Origin: Blattabacterium cuenoti | GTDB taxonomy: Bacteria; Bacteroidota; Bacteroidia; Flavobacteriales; Blattabacteriaceae | Assembly (NCBI RefSeq): GCF_014251755.1 | Contig: NZ_CP059200.1 | Coordinates: 517,047 to 581,046, forward strand | Length of the DNA: 64,000 nucleotides | Direction: 5' to 3' | In this document: in pieces, positions 26,232 to 36,252 of the stretch | How the letters are laid out: each line of letters opens with the position of its first letter | Position numbering within the stretch: position 1 is the first letter of the stretch | Translations under genes and position numbers: made by a program | Notes under the pieces: generated by a model | Told to the model about the DNA's origin: nothing | The model's database searches: none | What the model saw: only the letters and a program-made list of their open reading frames with translations

Positions 26232-26990
26232 TTGAAAATTTCTTTTATTGATATTTTAGATATTTCTTTAGTAACCATTATACTATTTCAAGTATACAGA
26301 TTGGTTTACAAAACTGCTGCTTTAAATATTTTTTATGGTATCATTGCTACTTTTATTTTCTGGAAAGTAGTAGAAATTTATAAAATGAAACTTCTTAGCA
26401 TAGTTATAAGTGCTTTTTTTAAAGGAGGATTTTTAGCTTTAATCATTGTATTTCAACCAGAAATTAGAAAATTTCTACTTATAGTCGGTAGTAAAATTTT
26501 TTTCAAAAAATTTATATTTTCTATCTTTAAAAAATCAGGAGTTTCAATGAAAACTGAAACTATAGATAGCATTGTAAATGCTTGTGCGATTTTTTCAGGA
26601 GATAAAACAGGAGTTTTAATTGTCATTCAATTACATCAAGATTTAAAAGAATTCATCCAAAATGGAGATGAAATGGATGCTAAAGTGAATATTTCTATTT
26701 TAGAAAGCATTTTCTATAAAAATAGTCCATTACATGATGGAGCTGTAGTTATTATAGGAAACAAAATTATAAAAACAAGAGCCATTCTTCCTGTTTCTTA
26801 TAATAAAGAAATTCCATCCCGTTTAGGATTAAGACATAGAGCTGCCATTGGTTTATCTGAAAAAACGGATGCTATATGTATTGTGATATCCGAAGAAACC
26901 GGTTATATCTCTTACATTAAGGATCAAAAAAGAACTGTCATCAATAATATTAATAATTTAAAAATGAAACTTGAAGAAGATTTACTTTAA
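26232..26990 (+). CDS. cdaA: Diadenylate cyclase (c-di-AMP synthase), CdaA type
   Basis: Makes the second messenger c-di-AMP from two ATP at the membrane. The 252 residues have three N-terminal transmembrane helices (about 5-75) and a DisA_N cyclase domain (about 110-230) with the diagnostic DGA (169-171) and RHR (201-203) motifs. The start is TTG; no in-frame ATG lies nearby and the N-terminus fits the family. TAnnTTTG occurs at 26191-26198 without a matching -33. c-di-AMP usually governs potassium and turgor; no receptor is visible in this window. Confidence 0.93.
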   Translation: MKISFIDILDISLVTIILFQVYRLVYKTAALNIFYGIIATFIFWKVVEIYKMKLLSIVISAFFKGGFLALIIVFQPEIRKFLLIVGSKIFFKKFIFSIFKKSGVSMKTETIDSIVNACAIFSGDKTGVLIVIQLHQDLKEFIQNGDEMDAKVNISILESIFYKNSPLHDGAVVIIGNKIIKTRAILPVSYNKEIPSRLGLRHRAAIGLSEKTDAICIVISEETGYISYIKDQKRTVINNINNLKMKLEEDLL

Positions 26991-27022
26991 TATATTTACT
27001 AATATACATTATATGATTTTTT

Positions 27023-28327
27023 ATGAATATTCAAAACATATATCAATTATATTCTATTTCTTCTGGTATAGAAATAAACAGTAAAAAAGTGAAAAAAGGA
27101 TCTATTTTTATAGCTTTAAAAGGAAAAAATTTTGATGGAAATCAATTTGTAGATGAAGCCATTTCAAATGGAGCAATACTAGCTATAGTAGATTACAAAA
27201 GATCTGTTTGTTCCAAACAACAAAAAATTGTTTCTGTAGAAAATACATTATATTTTCTACATGAATTAGCAATGTATCATAGATATAAATTACATTACAT
27301 TCCTATTATAGTTATCACTGGAAGTAATGGAAAAACAACGACAAAAGAACTTACTGTCTCCATTCTTTCTAAGAAATATAAAAAAGTTCATTACACCAAA
27401 AATAATTTTAATAATCATATAGGAATTCCATTAACTATCCTTTCCATGCCTGTGGATGCACAAATATCTGTAATGGAAATGGGAGCAAATCATGAAAAAG
27501 AAATAGAAAAAATGTGCTCTATTATTAATCCAGATTATGGATATATTACCAATTTTGGAAAAGCTCATTTAGAAGGATTTAAAAGTATAGAAGGAGTCAT
27601 ACGAAGCAAATTAGAATTATATAATTTTTTAAAAAAAAATAATAAATTAGTATTTATTAATGGAGATGATTCTGTACAATTATCTAATAGTACGGAAATG
27701 AATAGATATATATTTTCAGGAAGAAAAAAAGAAAAATCGGATATAAATGTTCAATATATATGGAAAAAAAATAGTATACAATCTTCTTTATCTATTCAAA
27801 ACATAGAAATTGTTCCTTCTTTAATAGGAGATTACAATTTATATAATATCGCTTCTGCTATCTCTATTGGAACATATTTTAAAGTTCCTTTAAAAAAAAT
27901 AAAAGAAGCAGTAGAAGAATATGTTCCTAATAATTATCGTTCTCAAATTTTGACAAAAAATAATGTAAAAATTATTGTAGATTGTTATAACGCAAATCCG
28001 ACTAGTATGATAGAAGCTCTTACCTTTTTTAACAAAATACAAGGAAAAAAAATCGTGATATTAGGAGATATGTTAGAATTAGGATTATTTTCTCATAATG
28101 AACATGAAAAAATTATTTCTTTTATAAAAAAAAGCAATATTTACATTGCTTTTTTAATTGGAAATATTTTTTTTAACACCCAAAAAACTTCATATAAAAT
28201 AAAAAAATTTATGGAAAAAAATTTTTTTGTTGAATGGATTAAAAAATACTCTATTCAAAAAACGGATTATATTCTGATTAAAGGATCTAGAAGGATTGCA
28301 TTAGAAAGTATTATTGATTTAATTTAA
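27023..28327 (+). CDS. murF: UDP-N-acetylmuramoyl-tripeptide:D-alanyl-D-alanine ligase
   Basis: Adds D-Ala-D-Ala to the peptidoglycan precursor. The 434 residues have the Mur ligase layout: N-terminal UDP-binding domain, ATPase domain with GSNGKTTTKE (100-109) and MEMGANHEKEI, and a C-terminal domain (YNANPTSM, LGDMLELG). Retention suggests the symbiont still builds peptidoglycan. It lies 32 bp after cdaA. Confidence 0.95.
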   Translation: MNIQNIYQLYSISSGIEINSKKVKKGSIFIALKGKNFDGNQFVDEAISNGAILAIVDYKRSVCSKQQKIVSVENTLYFLHELAMYHRYKLHYIPIIVITGSNGKTTTKELTVSILSKKYKKVHYTKNNFNNHIGIPLTILSMPVDAQISVMEMGANHEKEIEKMCSIINPDYGYITNFGKAHLEGFKSIEGVIRSKLELYNFLKKNNKLVFINGDDSVQLSNSTEMNRYIFSGRKKEKSDINVQYIWKKNSIQSSLSIQNIEIVPSLIGDYNLYNIASAISIGTYFKVPLKKIKEAVEEYVPNNYRSQILTKNNVKIIVDCYNANPTSMIEALTFFNKIQGKKIVILGDMLELGLFSHNEHEKIISFIKKSNIYIAFLIGNIFFNTQKTSYKIKKFMEKNFFVEWIKKYSIQKTDYILIKGSRRIALESIIDLI

Positions 28328-28341
28328 ATTCTTTTTCTTTC

Positions 28342-28372
28342 TTTGTTTATTGAATCTTAAAGATTAAATTTG
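28342..28372 (+). promoter_or_regulatory. Bacteroidetes-type sigma-A promoter of pdhA
   Basis: TTTG at 28342-28345 and TAAATTTG at 28365-28372 are separated by exactly 19 bp, a full match to the Bacteroidetes consensus TTTG-N19-TAnnTTTG. A start of transcription near 28379 would leave a leader of about 24 nt before pdhA. It sits in the 75-bp gap after murF and is the best promoter match I found in the window. Confidence 0.7.
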
Positions 28373-28402
28373 TATGTGATGATTTCATAAAAATTTTTTC
28401 TA

Positions 28403-29395
28403 ATGAAAGAAATTACCACAAAAACCTATATCAAGTGGTTCAAAGACATGTCTTTTTGGAGAAAATTTGAGGACAAATGTCGTTCCCTATACTTAAAACA
28501 AAAAATTAGAGGATTTTTGCATTTGTATAATGGACAAGAAGCGGTCCCTGCTGGATTAAGTCATGCAATGGATTTATCTAAAGATAAAATTATAACCGCT
28601 TACAGATGCCATATTATTCCTATTTCTATGGGAGTAGATCCAAAAAAAGTCATGGCAGAACTGTTAGGAAAAAAAACAGGTACTTCTCATGGAATAGGAG
28701 GTTCTATGCATATTTTTAGCAGACAATATCGTTTTTATGGAGGACATGGAATTGTAGGGGGACAAATTCCGTTAGGGGCTGGAATTGCTTTTGCTGATAA
28801 GTATTTTAATAGAGATGCGGTCACTTTAACTATTATGGGAGATGGAGCTGTAAGACAAGGGTCTTTGCATGAAACATTTAATATGTCTATGATATGGAAA
28901 CTTCCTGTTGTCTTTATATGTGAGAATAATAAATATGCTATGGGGACTTCTGTAAGAAGAAGCAGTTCTATAGAAGAAATTTATAAAATAGGAAAGGCAT
29001 ATGGTATGCCTTCTTATCCTGTGGATGGAATGGATCCAGAAAAAATAGCACAAGCGGCTTCTTCTGCCATAGAAAGAGCTAGAAAAGGAGAAGGATCAAC
29101 TTTTTTAGAGATGAAAACATATAGATATAGAGGACATTCTATGTCTGATTCTGAGTTATATCGTAATAAAGAGGAAGTGAATTTGTATAAAAAAAAAGAT
29201 CCTATTTTAAAATTAAAAAATACGATCATACAGAATAAATGGGAAACTATAGAAAATTTGAATATAATAGAAAATAAAGTAAAAAAAAAGGTAGAATCCT
29301 GTGTTGAATTTGCAGAACAATCCGATTTTCCTTCTTTAGAAGAAATGTATAATGTTGTTTATCATGAAAAAAATTATCCTTTTATAGATAGATAA
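28403..29395 (+). CDS. pdhA: Pyruvate dehydrogenase E1 component, alpha subunit
   Basis: Thiamine-diphosphate-dependent decarboxylation of pyruvate together with an E1 beta subunit. The 330 residues hold the ThDP motif GDGAVRQGSLHE (146-157) through ENNKYAMGT, plus the phosphorylation-loop-like YRYRGHSMSD. The E1 beta subunit is not adjacent, consistent with the flavobacterial pattern where pdhA-pdhC are linked and pdhB is elsewhere. It has its own good promoter at 28342-28372. Confidence 0.92.
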   Translation: MKEITTKTYIKWFKDMSFWRKFEDKCRSLYLKQKIRGFLHLYNGQEAVPAGLSHAMDLSKDKIITAYRCHIIPISMGVDPKKVMAELLGKKTGTSHGIGGSMHIFSRQYRFYGGHGIVGGQIPLGAGIAFADKYFNRDAVTLTIMGDGAVRQGSLHETFNMSMIWKLPVVFICENNKYAMGTSVRRSSSIEEIYKIGKAYGMPSYPVDGMDPEKIAQAASSAIERARKGEGSTFLEMKTYRYRGHSMSDSELYRNKEEVNLYKKKDPILKLKNTIIQNKWETIENLNIIENKVKKKVESCVEFAEQSDFPSLEEMYNVVYHEKNYPFIDR

Positions 29396-29425
29396 AATTT
29401 AACCTTCATAAAATAAAATAAAATA

Positions 29426-30571
29426 ATGGCAGAAATAATATCCATGCCTCAATTAAGTGATACAATGAAAGAGGGGACTGTAATCAAATGGAATAAAAAA
29501 ATAGGAGATAAAGTTTCAGAAGGAGATATTTTAGCTGAAATAGAAACCGATAAAGCGACTCAAGATTTTGAAATAGATGTTAGTGGTGTCTTACTTTTTA
29601 TTGGAGTTCAAGAAGGGGAAACTGCACGTGTCAATGATGTATTAGCTATTATAGGAAAGGAAGGGGAAAATATCAGTCATATTATATCGGAATTACAATC
29701 TTCTAAAAAACAAGAACAAAAAAAACAAGAAATATTTATTTCTCCTATAGCGAAAAAAATGGCCAAAAAAATAGGAATTCCTATAGAAAAGATCAAGGGA
29801 AGTGGAGATAATGGAAGAATCATTAAAAAAGACATAGAATTTTACGAAAAATCCAATTTAAATCCAATACAGGAAATAAAAAATGAAAAATCCGTTAAAA
29901 TTGTTCATTCTTCTATAAGAAAAAAAATAGCGGAACATTTAACTTATTCCAAATTTTCTGCTCCACATTATTATTTATTTAGTGAAATTAATGCGGATAA
30001 TTTAATTAAATTTAGAAAAAATTTAAATAATAAACTTTCTTCAGAAGAAAAAATATCATTTAATGATATTATTATAAAAGCAGTGGCTCAATCTTTGAAA
30101 AAACATCCTGATATGAATGTATCATGGAACGATGAAAATATCATAATGCATTCCAAAATTCATATTGGAGTAGCTGTCGCTATTAAAGACGGATTGATAG
30201 TTCCTGTTATTAACAATGCAGATCAAAAATCATTATTAGAAATTTCCAAAGAAATAAAAGAGAAAGCTTCACGTTCAAAATCAAAAAAAATACAACCAGA
30301 AGAAATAGAAAATAGTACTTTCACAGTTTCAAATTTAGGAATGTATGGAATCGAATCTTTTACTTCTATTATTAACACCCCTAATACATCCATATTATCT
30401 ATAGGATCTATTATAATACGTCCAATCGTTAAAAATTATAAAATTGAAATAGGAAACATCATGAAAATTACATTATCTTGTGATCATAGAATTATAGACG
30501 GAGCTAAAGGAAGTGAATATATTTATTCCCTTAAAAATTTTTTAGAAGATCCTATCACTATTTTATTTTAA
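29426..30571 (+). CDS. pdhC: Pyruvate dehydrogenase E2 component (dihydrolipoamide acetyltransferase)
   Basis: Transfers the acetyl group to CoA. The 381 residues comprise one lipoyl domain (1-75, lipoylated Lys43 in ETDKATQ), a peripheral subunit-binding domain (about 109-145, ISPIAKKMAKKIG and GRIIKKDIE) and the catalytic domain ending with DHRIIDGAKGSEY (His354). Many flavobacterial E2 proteins carry two lipoyl domains and exceed 500 residues, so this is a streamlined form. It overlaps the convergent terC by 9 bp. Confidence 0.92.
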   Translation: MAEIISMPQLSDTMKEGTVIKWNKKIGDKVSEGDILAEIETDKATQDFEIDVSGVLLFIGVQEGETARVNDVLAIIGKEGENISHIISELQSSKKQEQKKQEIFISPIAKKMAKKIGIPIEKIKGSGDNGRIIKKDIEFYEKSNLNPIQEIKNEKSVKIVHSSIRKKIAEHLTYSKFSAPHYYLFSEINADNLIKFRKNLNNKLSSEEKISFNDIIIKAVAQSLKKHPDMNVSWNDENIIMHSKIHIGVAVAIKDGLIVPVINNADQKSLLEISKEIKEKASRSKSKKIQPEEIENSTFTVSNLGMYGIESFTSIINTPNTSILSIGSIIIRPIVKNYKIEIGNIMKITLSCDHRIIDGAKGSEYIYSLKNFLEDPITILF

Positions 30572-31276
30572 TTTCTTTATTATTTTTTTTATCCATGATA
30601 AAAAAATGGGAAATATAAATATTGAAAAAGTTAATAAAGAAAATATTTTCTCTGAAAAAAAAAATAAAAAAAAATCAGGAACATATTTTTTTGAAAAAAA
30701 AATGAGCTTGATTCCGAGAATAATGATTACAAGAAAAGAAGAATGTTTTAATTCTGGAATTTTATCCATTAATTGAACAAAAAATTGTGCAATCAATCTC
30801 ATGGAAAAAATTCCTATACATACACCTAAAAAAATTAATATCAAGTTTTCTGATAAAGCAACAGAAGCAAAAATATTATCAATGGAAAAAGCTAAATCCA
30901 TTATTTCTATAATGAAAATAACTTTCCAAAAAGAGTCTTGTTTTTTTTCATTTTTTAAATGAAAAACATTTTTTTTTATAAAAAAATGTTTCAATCCTAC
31001 AAAAATCAAATATATTCCTCCTAATGGTTTTAACCACCATATTTTTATCAATATGGAAGCAAATAATAGACATAAACCTCTAAAAAAATAAGCACCAATA
31101 ATTCCATATTTTATAGCTTTTTTTCTATCTTTTTTTTTAAGATTTAGAATTATAGAAGCTAATATAGCTGCATTATCTATAGATAAAATACTTTCTATTA
31201 AAAATAAGTTTCCTATAATAGAAAGAGATAAAATAGGATGATGAATGATTTCTTCAATGCTTTTTTCTATATTCAT
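30563..31276 (-). CDS. TerC family integral membrane protein
   Basis: A 237-residue polytopic membrane protein with the TerC signature: acidic motif ESILSIDNAAILA in the second helix region and a repeated MDLAFSIDNIFA in the second half. About seven transmembrane segments are visible. TerC/Alx members are linked to manganese export and metal homeostasis; some act on exported metalloproteins. The substrate is not certain. It lies 5 bp after the ABC exporter gene. Confidence 0.88.
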   Translation of the reverse strand: MNIEKSIEEIIHHPILSLSIIGNLFLIESILSIDNAAILASIILNLKKKDRKKAIKYGIIGAYFFRGLCLLFASILIKIWWLKPLGGIYLIFVGLKHFFIKKNVFHLKNEKKQDSFWKVIFIIEIMDLAFSIDNIFASVALSENLILIFLGVCIGIFSMRLIAQFFVQLMDKIPELKHSSFLVIIILGIKLIFFSKKYVPDFFLFFFSEKIFSLLTFSIFIFPIFLSWIKKIIKKLK

Positions 31277-31281
31277 TTTTT

Positions 31282-33117
31282 TTAAAAAAAGCTTTGTAGA
31301 GATATGAACTTACTATAAGTTCCTTTTTTTGAAATTAAAGTATTGTGTTTTCCTTGTTCTATAATTTTTCCTTTTTCTAACACAATAATATGATCTGCAT
31401 TTTGTATAATGGAAGAAGATAATTTATGTGCTATTACAAGAGATGTTCTATTTTTCATCATTTTATTTAAAGCTTTTTGAACCGAAATTTCTGATTCGGT
31501 ATCTAAGGAAGAAGTTGCTTCATCCAAAATCATAATTGGAGGATCTTTAAATACAGCTCGAGCTATACTTATTCTTTGTTTTTGCCCTAAAGATAATTTA
31601 TTTCCGTTATACCCTATAATTGTATCATATCCTTTTGGAAGGTTTTCTATAAAACAATGTGCATTAGCAATTTTAGCCGCTTTTACGACAGAATTCATAG
31701 ATATTTTTTTTTCTATTCCTAATGTTATATTGTTAAAAACAGAATCATTAAAAAGAACCGGTTCTTGAGTTACAATTCCCAATAGTTTTCTATAATCTTG
31801 AATTTTTAAATATTTAATATTAGTTCCATCTACAGTAATTTCTCCAGATGTTACATTATAAAAATTAACCAATAGATTGGCTATAGTAGATTTTCCACTA
31901 CCAGATCTACCTACTAAAACTACAGTTTTTCCTTTTTTTAAAGAAAAATTTAAATTTTGAATCAATATCAATTTGTTGTAAGTAAATGATACATTCCGAA
32001 ATAAAATTTCATTTTCAAAATGAAAAATAGATTTATATCTTATTGTTTCATTTAAAAGACATTTTGTATTCAATATTTCTACAATACGTTCTGCAGCTGC
32101 TCTCCCTTTTTGAATATTTGAGATAGAATTAACTAAATTTTTCGCTGGATTAATAATTTGAAAAAATAGTCCTATAAAAGAAAAAAGTATTTCTGGTTCC
32201 ATTCCTTTGTTTTCCAAAAACAGTTTTCCTCCGTACCAAATAATTAAAATCATGGTAATCGAACCGAAAAATTCGCTCATAGGAGAAGCTAATTCTTTCT
32301 TTCTATTAACACGAGCAGAAAGGATTTTCTGACATTCAGATACTCGTTCAAAATTGTTTTGCATTTGATTTTCAGCATTGAAAATATTTATAATCTTAGT
32401 AGAATTTAAAGTTTCTTCTATAACAGAAAATAATTTTCCTAATTGATTTTGAGCTCCTCTTGCATCTTTTTTTAAACTATTTCCTATAATAGATAAAAAA
32501 ATGCCCATTAAAGGAAGCAATAGAAAAGCAAGTAAAGTTAATTTATAACTCATTAAAAATAAAGTTAATAAATGAAAAAAAACCATAATGGGAGAACTAA
32601 TCAAATTAGCCAAAGAACTCACAATAGAGATCTCTATTTCATTTACATCATTAGATAATCTAGACATTAAATCTCCATTCCTTTTATTTGAAAAAAAAAT
32701 TATAGGTAATGAAAGTATTTTTTTATGAAAATCGTTTCGAATATTTCTAACTATAGAAGTTTTTATTCCTATTAAAAAATATTCTGCTAAATATCGAAAA
32801 ATGTTTCGAATTAAAAAAATGAAAATAATAAATATGCAAAATATAGCTAAAGTATTGATTTTTCCATATTTATATGATAATATTTTTATATAATCATGGA
32901 AGTATTTAAAAATAAAATCAAAAGAGACACTAAAAGAATTAAAAAATGTTGTTTTATTTTTGTTTTGAGAAGATTCAAATAAAATACTTAATACAGGTGA
33001 AATAGATATTATGGATATAACTGAAAATAAAGAATATAAAAAATTACATGATATATTAATGATATAATGATATTTATAAGGCTTTGAATAAGCTAAAATT
33101 TTTTCAAGTGCATTCAT
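31282..33117 (-). CDS. ABC exporter, MsbA/MDR-like (fused permease-ATPase)
   Basis: A 611-residue half-transporter: six transmembrane helices in the N-terminal 330 residues and a C-terminal ATPase with Walker A GRSGSGKST, signature LSLGQKQR and Walker B IMILDEATSSLD, then the H-loop IAHKLSS. It most resembles MsbA-type lipid flippases. With lptC, bamA and skp in the same window, a role in lipid A or phospholipid flipping is plausible but inferred. It is divergent from secDF. Confidence 0.85.
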   Translation of the reverse strand: MNALEKILAYSKPYKYHYIINISCNFLYSLFSVISIISISPVLSILFESSQNKNKTTFFNSFSVSFDFIFKYFHDYIKILSYKYGKINTLAIFCIFIIFIFLIRNIFRYLAEYFLIGIKTSIVRNIRNDFHKKILSLPIIFFSNKRNGDLMSRLSNDVNEIEISIVSSLANLISSPIMVFFHLLTLFLMSYKLTLLAFLLLPLMGIFLSIIGNSLKKDARGAQNQLGKLFSVIEETLNSTKIINIFNAENQMQNNFERVSECQKILSARVNRKKELASPMSEFFGSITMILIIWYGGKLFLENKGMEPEILFSFIGLFFQIINPAKNLVNSISNIQKGRAAAERIVEILNTKCLLNETIRYKSIFHFENEILFRNVSFTYNKLILIQNLNFSLKKGKTVVLVGRSGSGKSTIANLLVNFYNVTSGEITVDGTNIKYLKIQDYRKLLGIVTQEPVLFNDSVFNNITLGIEKKISMNSVVKAAKIANAHCFIENLPKGYDTIIGYNGNKLSLGQKQRISIARAVFKDPPIMILDEATSSLDTESEISVQKALNKMMKNRTSLVIAHKLSSSIIQNADHIIVLEKGKIIEQGKHNTLISKKGTYSKFISLQSFF

Positions 33118-33247
33118 CTAATTTTCTTAATCCCAATCTAATACAATAAAGATAGTTATAAAAATTTTTTAATCTGTTAATAAAAGAATAATTTCACATA
33201 TAAATTTTTATATTGTTTTATTTTATGAAAATCGATAGAAAAATAAA

Positions 33248-35992
33248 ATGCGTGTAAAAAACTTTTTTACAATTTTTGTAACCATAATACTAACTACAAT
33301 TTGTTTATATTACATATCATATAATATATTTTCTGAAAATAATAAGAAAAAAACTTTAAATCTAGGATTAGATTTGAAAGGAGGAATTAGTATGATTTTA
33401 GATATTTCTGAAAAAGATTTATTAAAAACATTTACTGAAAACTCAAAAAATTTTATTTTTTTAAAAGCATTAGAAAATGCAGATAATAAAAAAAAAAAAG
33501 ATCCAAATGCAGATTATTTATCCTTTTTTATCCATTCTTTTAATCAAGAAATCCAAAATAAAAAATTAAATATCCGTTTATCTTCTCCAATTTTATTTGG
33601 AAACAAATCGAACATTGAAAACATTGATTCTAATAGTTCTGATTTTGAAGTAGAAAGATTTTTAAGAAAAAAAATAGAATCATCTATAATTTCTATTCAA
33701 AATATTTTAAGATCCAGAATAGATAAATTTGGAATTATACAACCCAATATTCAAAGAATTAAAAATTCTAATCGAATTTTGATAGAATTATCTGGTATAA
33801 AAAATATAGATAGAATCAAAAATATTTTAGAAAAAAAAGCGGAATTACATTTTTTGGAAACTTATAGTTTTCAAGAAATTATTTCATACTTTAATACAAT
33901 AAATCAGTTTGAAAAAAAACATTTTAAAATAAAAAAATCTTTTATAGATTTGTTGAATATTCCTCTTATTAAATCTTCAAATTCAGTTGGATTAGTTCAT
34001 ATCAAATATAAAAAAATCATTTCCGATTTTTTAAATTCTTCAGAAGCTATAAATTCTTTACCGTATCATTTACACAATGTAAAATTTTTGTGGGGGGCCA
34101 AGAATTTAGATAATTTTTTTCAATTATTCGCTATAAAAATAAATGATGAAGAAATATCTTCTTCTTTAAATGGAGATATGATTACCCATGCTTACAAATC
34201 TTTTGGTCCTTTAAATGAAATATCTATAAATATAAAAATGAATCGAGAAGGAACTAAAAAATGGAAAATATTTACAGAGAAAAATATGGGAAAAAGTATT
34301 GCAATCGTACTTGATAATTTGGTTTATACAGTTCCTGTAGTACAATCAGTCATTCCAAATGGGATATCTCAAATATATGGACATTTTTCAATACAAGAAT
34401 CTAATGATTTAATCAATGTATTAAATACAGGAAAATTACCTACTTCTGTAAAAATTATTCAAACTAACATAATAGGTCCTTATTTAGGAAAGGAATCTAT
34501 TCAAAGAGGATTTTTATCTTTTTTTATAGCTTTATTTTTTATATTTATTTGGATGTTTTTTTATTATTCAATTCCAGGATTATATGCTGATATCGTCTTA
34601 TTTTTTAATATAATATTCATTTTTGGTATTCTTATTTCTATGAATACAGTACTGACTTTTCCTGGTATTGCAGGAATTATACTAACATTAGCAATGTCCA
34701 TGGATGCTAATATTCTTATTTATGAACAAATTAAAGAAAATATAAAAAATAAAGTTAATAGATTAACAACATCTATTAATAATAGTTATACATTCCAAGG
34801 TGCTTTATCTTCTATTATAGATGGACAAATCACGACTTTATTATGTGGAATCATTTTATTTTATTTCGGAATAGGACCAATACGAGGATTTGCTACGACC
34901 TTAATTATTGGAATTATGGTATCTATGTTTACCTCTATTTGTTTAGGAAGATTATTTTTGGAATGGCATTTAAAAAAATATAAAAAAATTTCTTTTCGAA
35001 AAAAAATATTAATTTTTGTTTTAAATAATATTCAAAATGTAAAATATGATTTCTTATCCAAAAGAAAATGGAGTTATATCATTTCTTGTATTCTTATAAT
35101 TTCTAGTATACTTTCTTTTTTCTTAAAAGGATTCAATATGGGATTAGACTTTTCTGGAGGTCGTTCTTATGTCATTTTTTTTGATCGTAAAATAATTCCT
35201 GAAAAAATTTCTGAAATTTTATCAAAAACATTTATAGAAAATGGAAAACCTTCCTTTCCTAGAGTACAAACATACGGAGATGAAAAACAACTCAAAATCG
35301 TCACAAAATATAAAATATGGGAAGAAAATAACCAAATAGACGAAATAATTTTGAAAAAAATGTTTTTTGCTTTAAAAACTTATTTTCCTATAAATTTCGA
35401 TAATTTTAAAAAAATCAAAAAAAATAAATCATTAGGTGTTTTGTCTATTGAAAAAGTAGGACCTGTAGTAGCTACAGATATGACTCATAAAGCTTTTATT
35501 TCTATTATCGTTTCTTTAATAGGTATTTTTACCTACATCTTTATAAGATTCAAAAAATGGCAATTTGGATTAGGTGCAATAATCTCTTTAATTCATGACT
35601 CAATTATCGTACTTGGAATATTTTCTTTTTTTCACGGAAAATTTCCTGTTTTAGAAATAGATCAAACTTTTATAGCTGCTTTATTAACAATTATAGGCTA
35701 TTCTATAAATGATACCGTAATAGTTTATGATAAAATTCGAAATATTTCAAAAAAAACATCGTCTTTAATGAAAGAAACTATTAATCAAGGAATTTGTGAT
35801 TCTCTTACTAGAACTATAAATACTTCTTTGATCACTTTATTAGTAATTTCTATTATTTTTTTATTTGGAGGAAAAATTCTTCATAGTTTCATGATAGCTT
35901 TATTCATTGGAATCAGTGTTGGAACTTATTCCTCTATATTTATAGCCCCATCCATAATATATGATTGTTTAAAAAAAAATATAAAAAAATGA
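33248..35992 (+). CDS. secDF: Protein translocase subunit SecDF (fused)
   Basis: Uses the proton gradient to drive the late steps of Sec-dependent export. The 914 residues fuse SecD and SecF: the SecD-type LGLDLKGGISMIL near the N-terminus (about 39-51), a large periplasmic P1 region, six helices with MSMDANILIYEQIKENI, then SecF with FNMGLDFSGGRSYVIFF and GYSINDTVIVYDKIRNI. It is somewhat shorter than the usual near-1000-residue Bacteroidetes SecDF. The stop overlaps the tatA start as ATGA. The 130-bp spacer before it shows no clear promoter. Confidence 0.94.
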   Translation: MRVKNFFTIFVTIILTTICLYYISYNIFSENNKKKTLNLGLDLKGGISMILDISEKDLLKTFTENSKNFIFLKALENADNKKKKDPNADYLSFFIHSFNQEIQNKKLNIRLSSPILFGNKSNIENIDSNSSDFEVERFLRKKIESSIISIQNILRSRIDKFGIIQPNIQRIKNSNRILIELSGIKNIDRIKNILEKKAELHFLETYSFQEIISYFNTINQFEKKHFKIKKSFIDLLNIPLIKSSNSVGLVHIKYKKIISDFLNSSEAINSLPYHLHNVKFLWGAKNLDNFFQLFAIKINDEEISSSLNGDMITHAYKSFGPLNEISINIKMNREGTKKWKIFTEKNMGKSIAIVLDNLVYTVPVVQSVIPNGISQIYGHFSIQESNDLINVLNTGKLPTSVKIIQTNIIGPYLGKESIQRGFLSFFIALFFIFIWMFFYYSIPGLYADIVLFFNIIFIFGILISMNTVLTFPGIAGIILTLAMSMDANILIYEQIKENIKNKVNRLTTSINNSYTFQGALSSIIDGQITTLLCGIILFYFGIGPIRGFATTLIIGIMVSMFTSICLGRLFLEWHLKKYKKISFRKKILIFVLNNIQNVKYDFLSKRKWSYIISCILIISSILSFFLKGFNMGLDFSGGRSYVIFFDRKIIPEKISEILSKTFIENGKPSFPRVQTYGDEKQLKIVTKYKIWEENNQIDEIILKKMFFALKTYFPINFDNFKKIKKNKSLGVLSIEKVGPVVATDMTHKAFISIIVSLIGIFTYIFIRFKKWQFGLGAIISLIHDSIIVLGIFSFFHGKFPVLEIDQTFIAALLTIIGYSINDTVIVYDKIRNISKKTSSLMKETINQGICDSLTRTINTSLITLLVISIIFLFGGKILHSFMIALFIGISVGTYSSIFIAPSIIYDCLKKNIKK

Positions 35993-36252
35993 AAAATTTT
36001 TTATTTATTAGTATAGAAGAAAGTTTTTTTATCATTTTGATAGCTATATTAGTTTTTGGTCCTAAAAAAATACCAGAAATAGCTCGTGGATTAGGAGAAG
36101 GGATCCGATACTTAAAAAATGCAAAAACAAAAATTAAAAATGAAATTATTCAACACAATATTGATCAATCTATAAAAAAAAATAAATTTTTGATCATGAA
36201 AAAAAAAGGAAAAAAAAACATCATTCCTTATTCTATCAAACGAAATAATTAA
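35989..36252 (+). CDS. tatA: Sec-independent translocase protein TatA
   Basis: Forms the pore component of twin-arginine export. The start at 35989 (MKNFLFISIEES) gives 87 residues and a 4-bp ATGA overlap with secDF; a TTG at 35965 would add eight lysine-rich residues and is less likely. One N-terminal helix is followed by the FGPKKIPEIARGLGEGI amphipathic helix typical of TatA. TatC is not in this window. The 3' end overlaps ppiD by 4 bp. Confidence 0.88.
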   Translation: MKNFLFISIEESFFIILIAILVFGPKKIPEIARGLGEGIRYLKNAKTKIKNEIIQHNIDQSIKKNKFLIMKKKGKKNIIPYSIKRNN

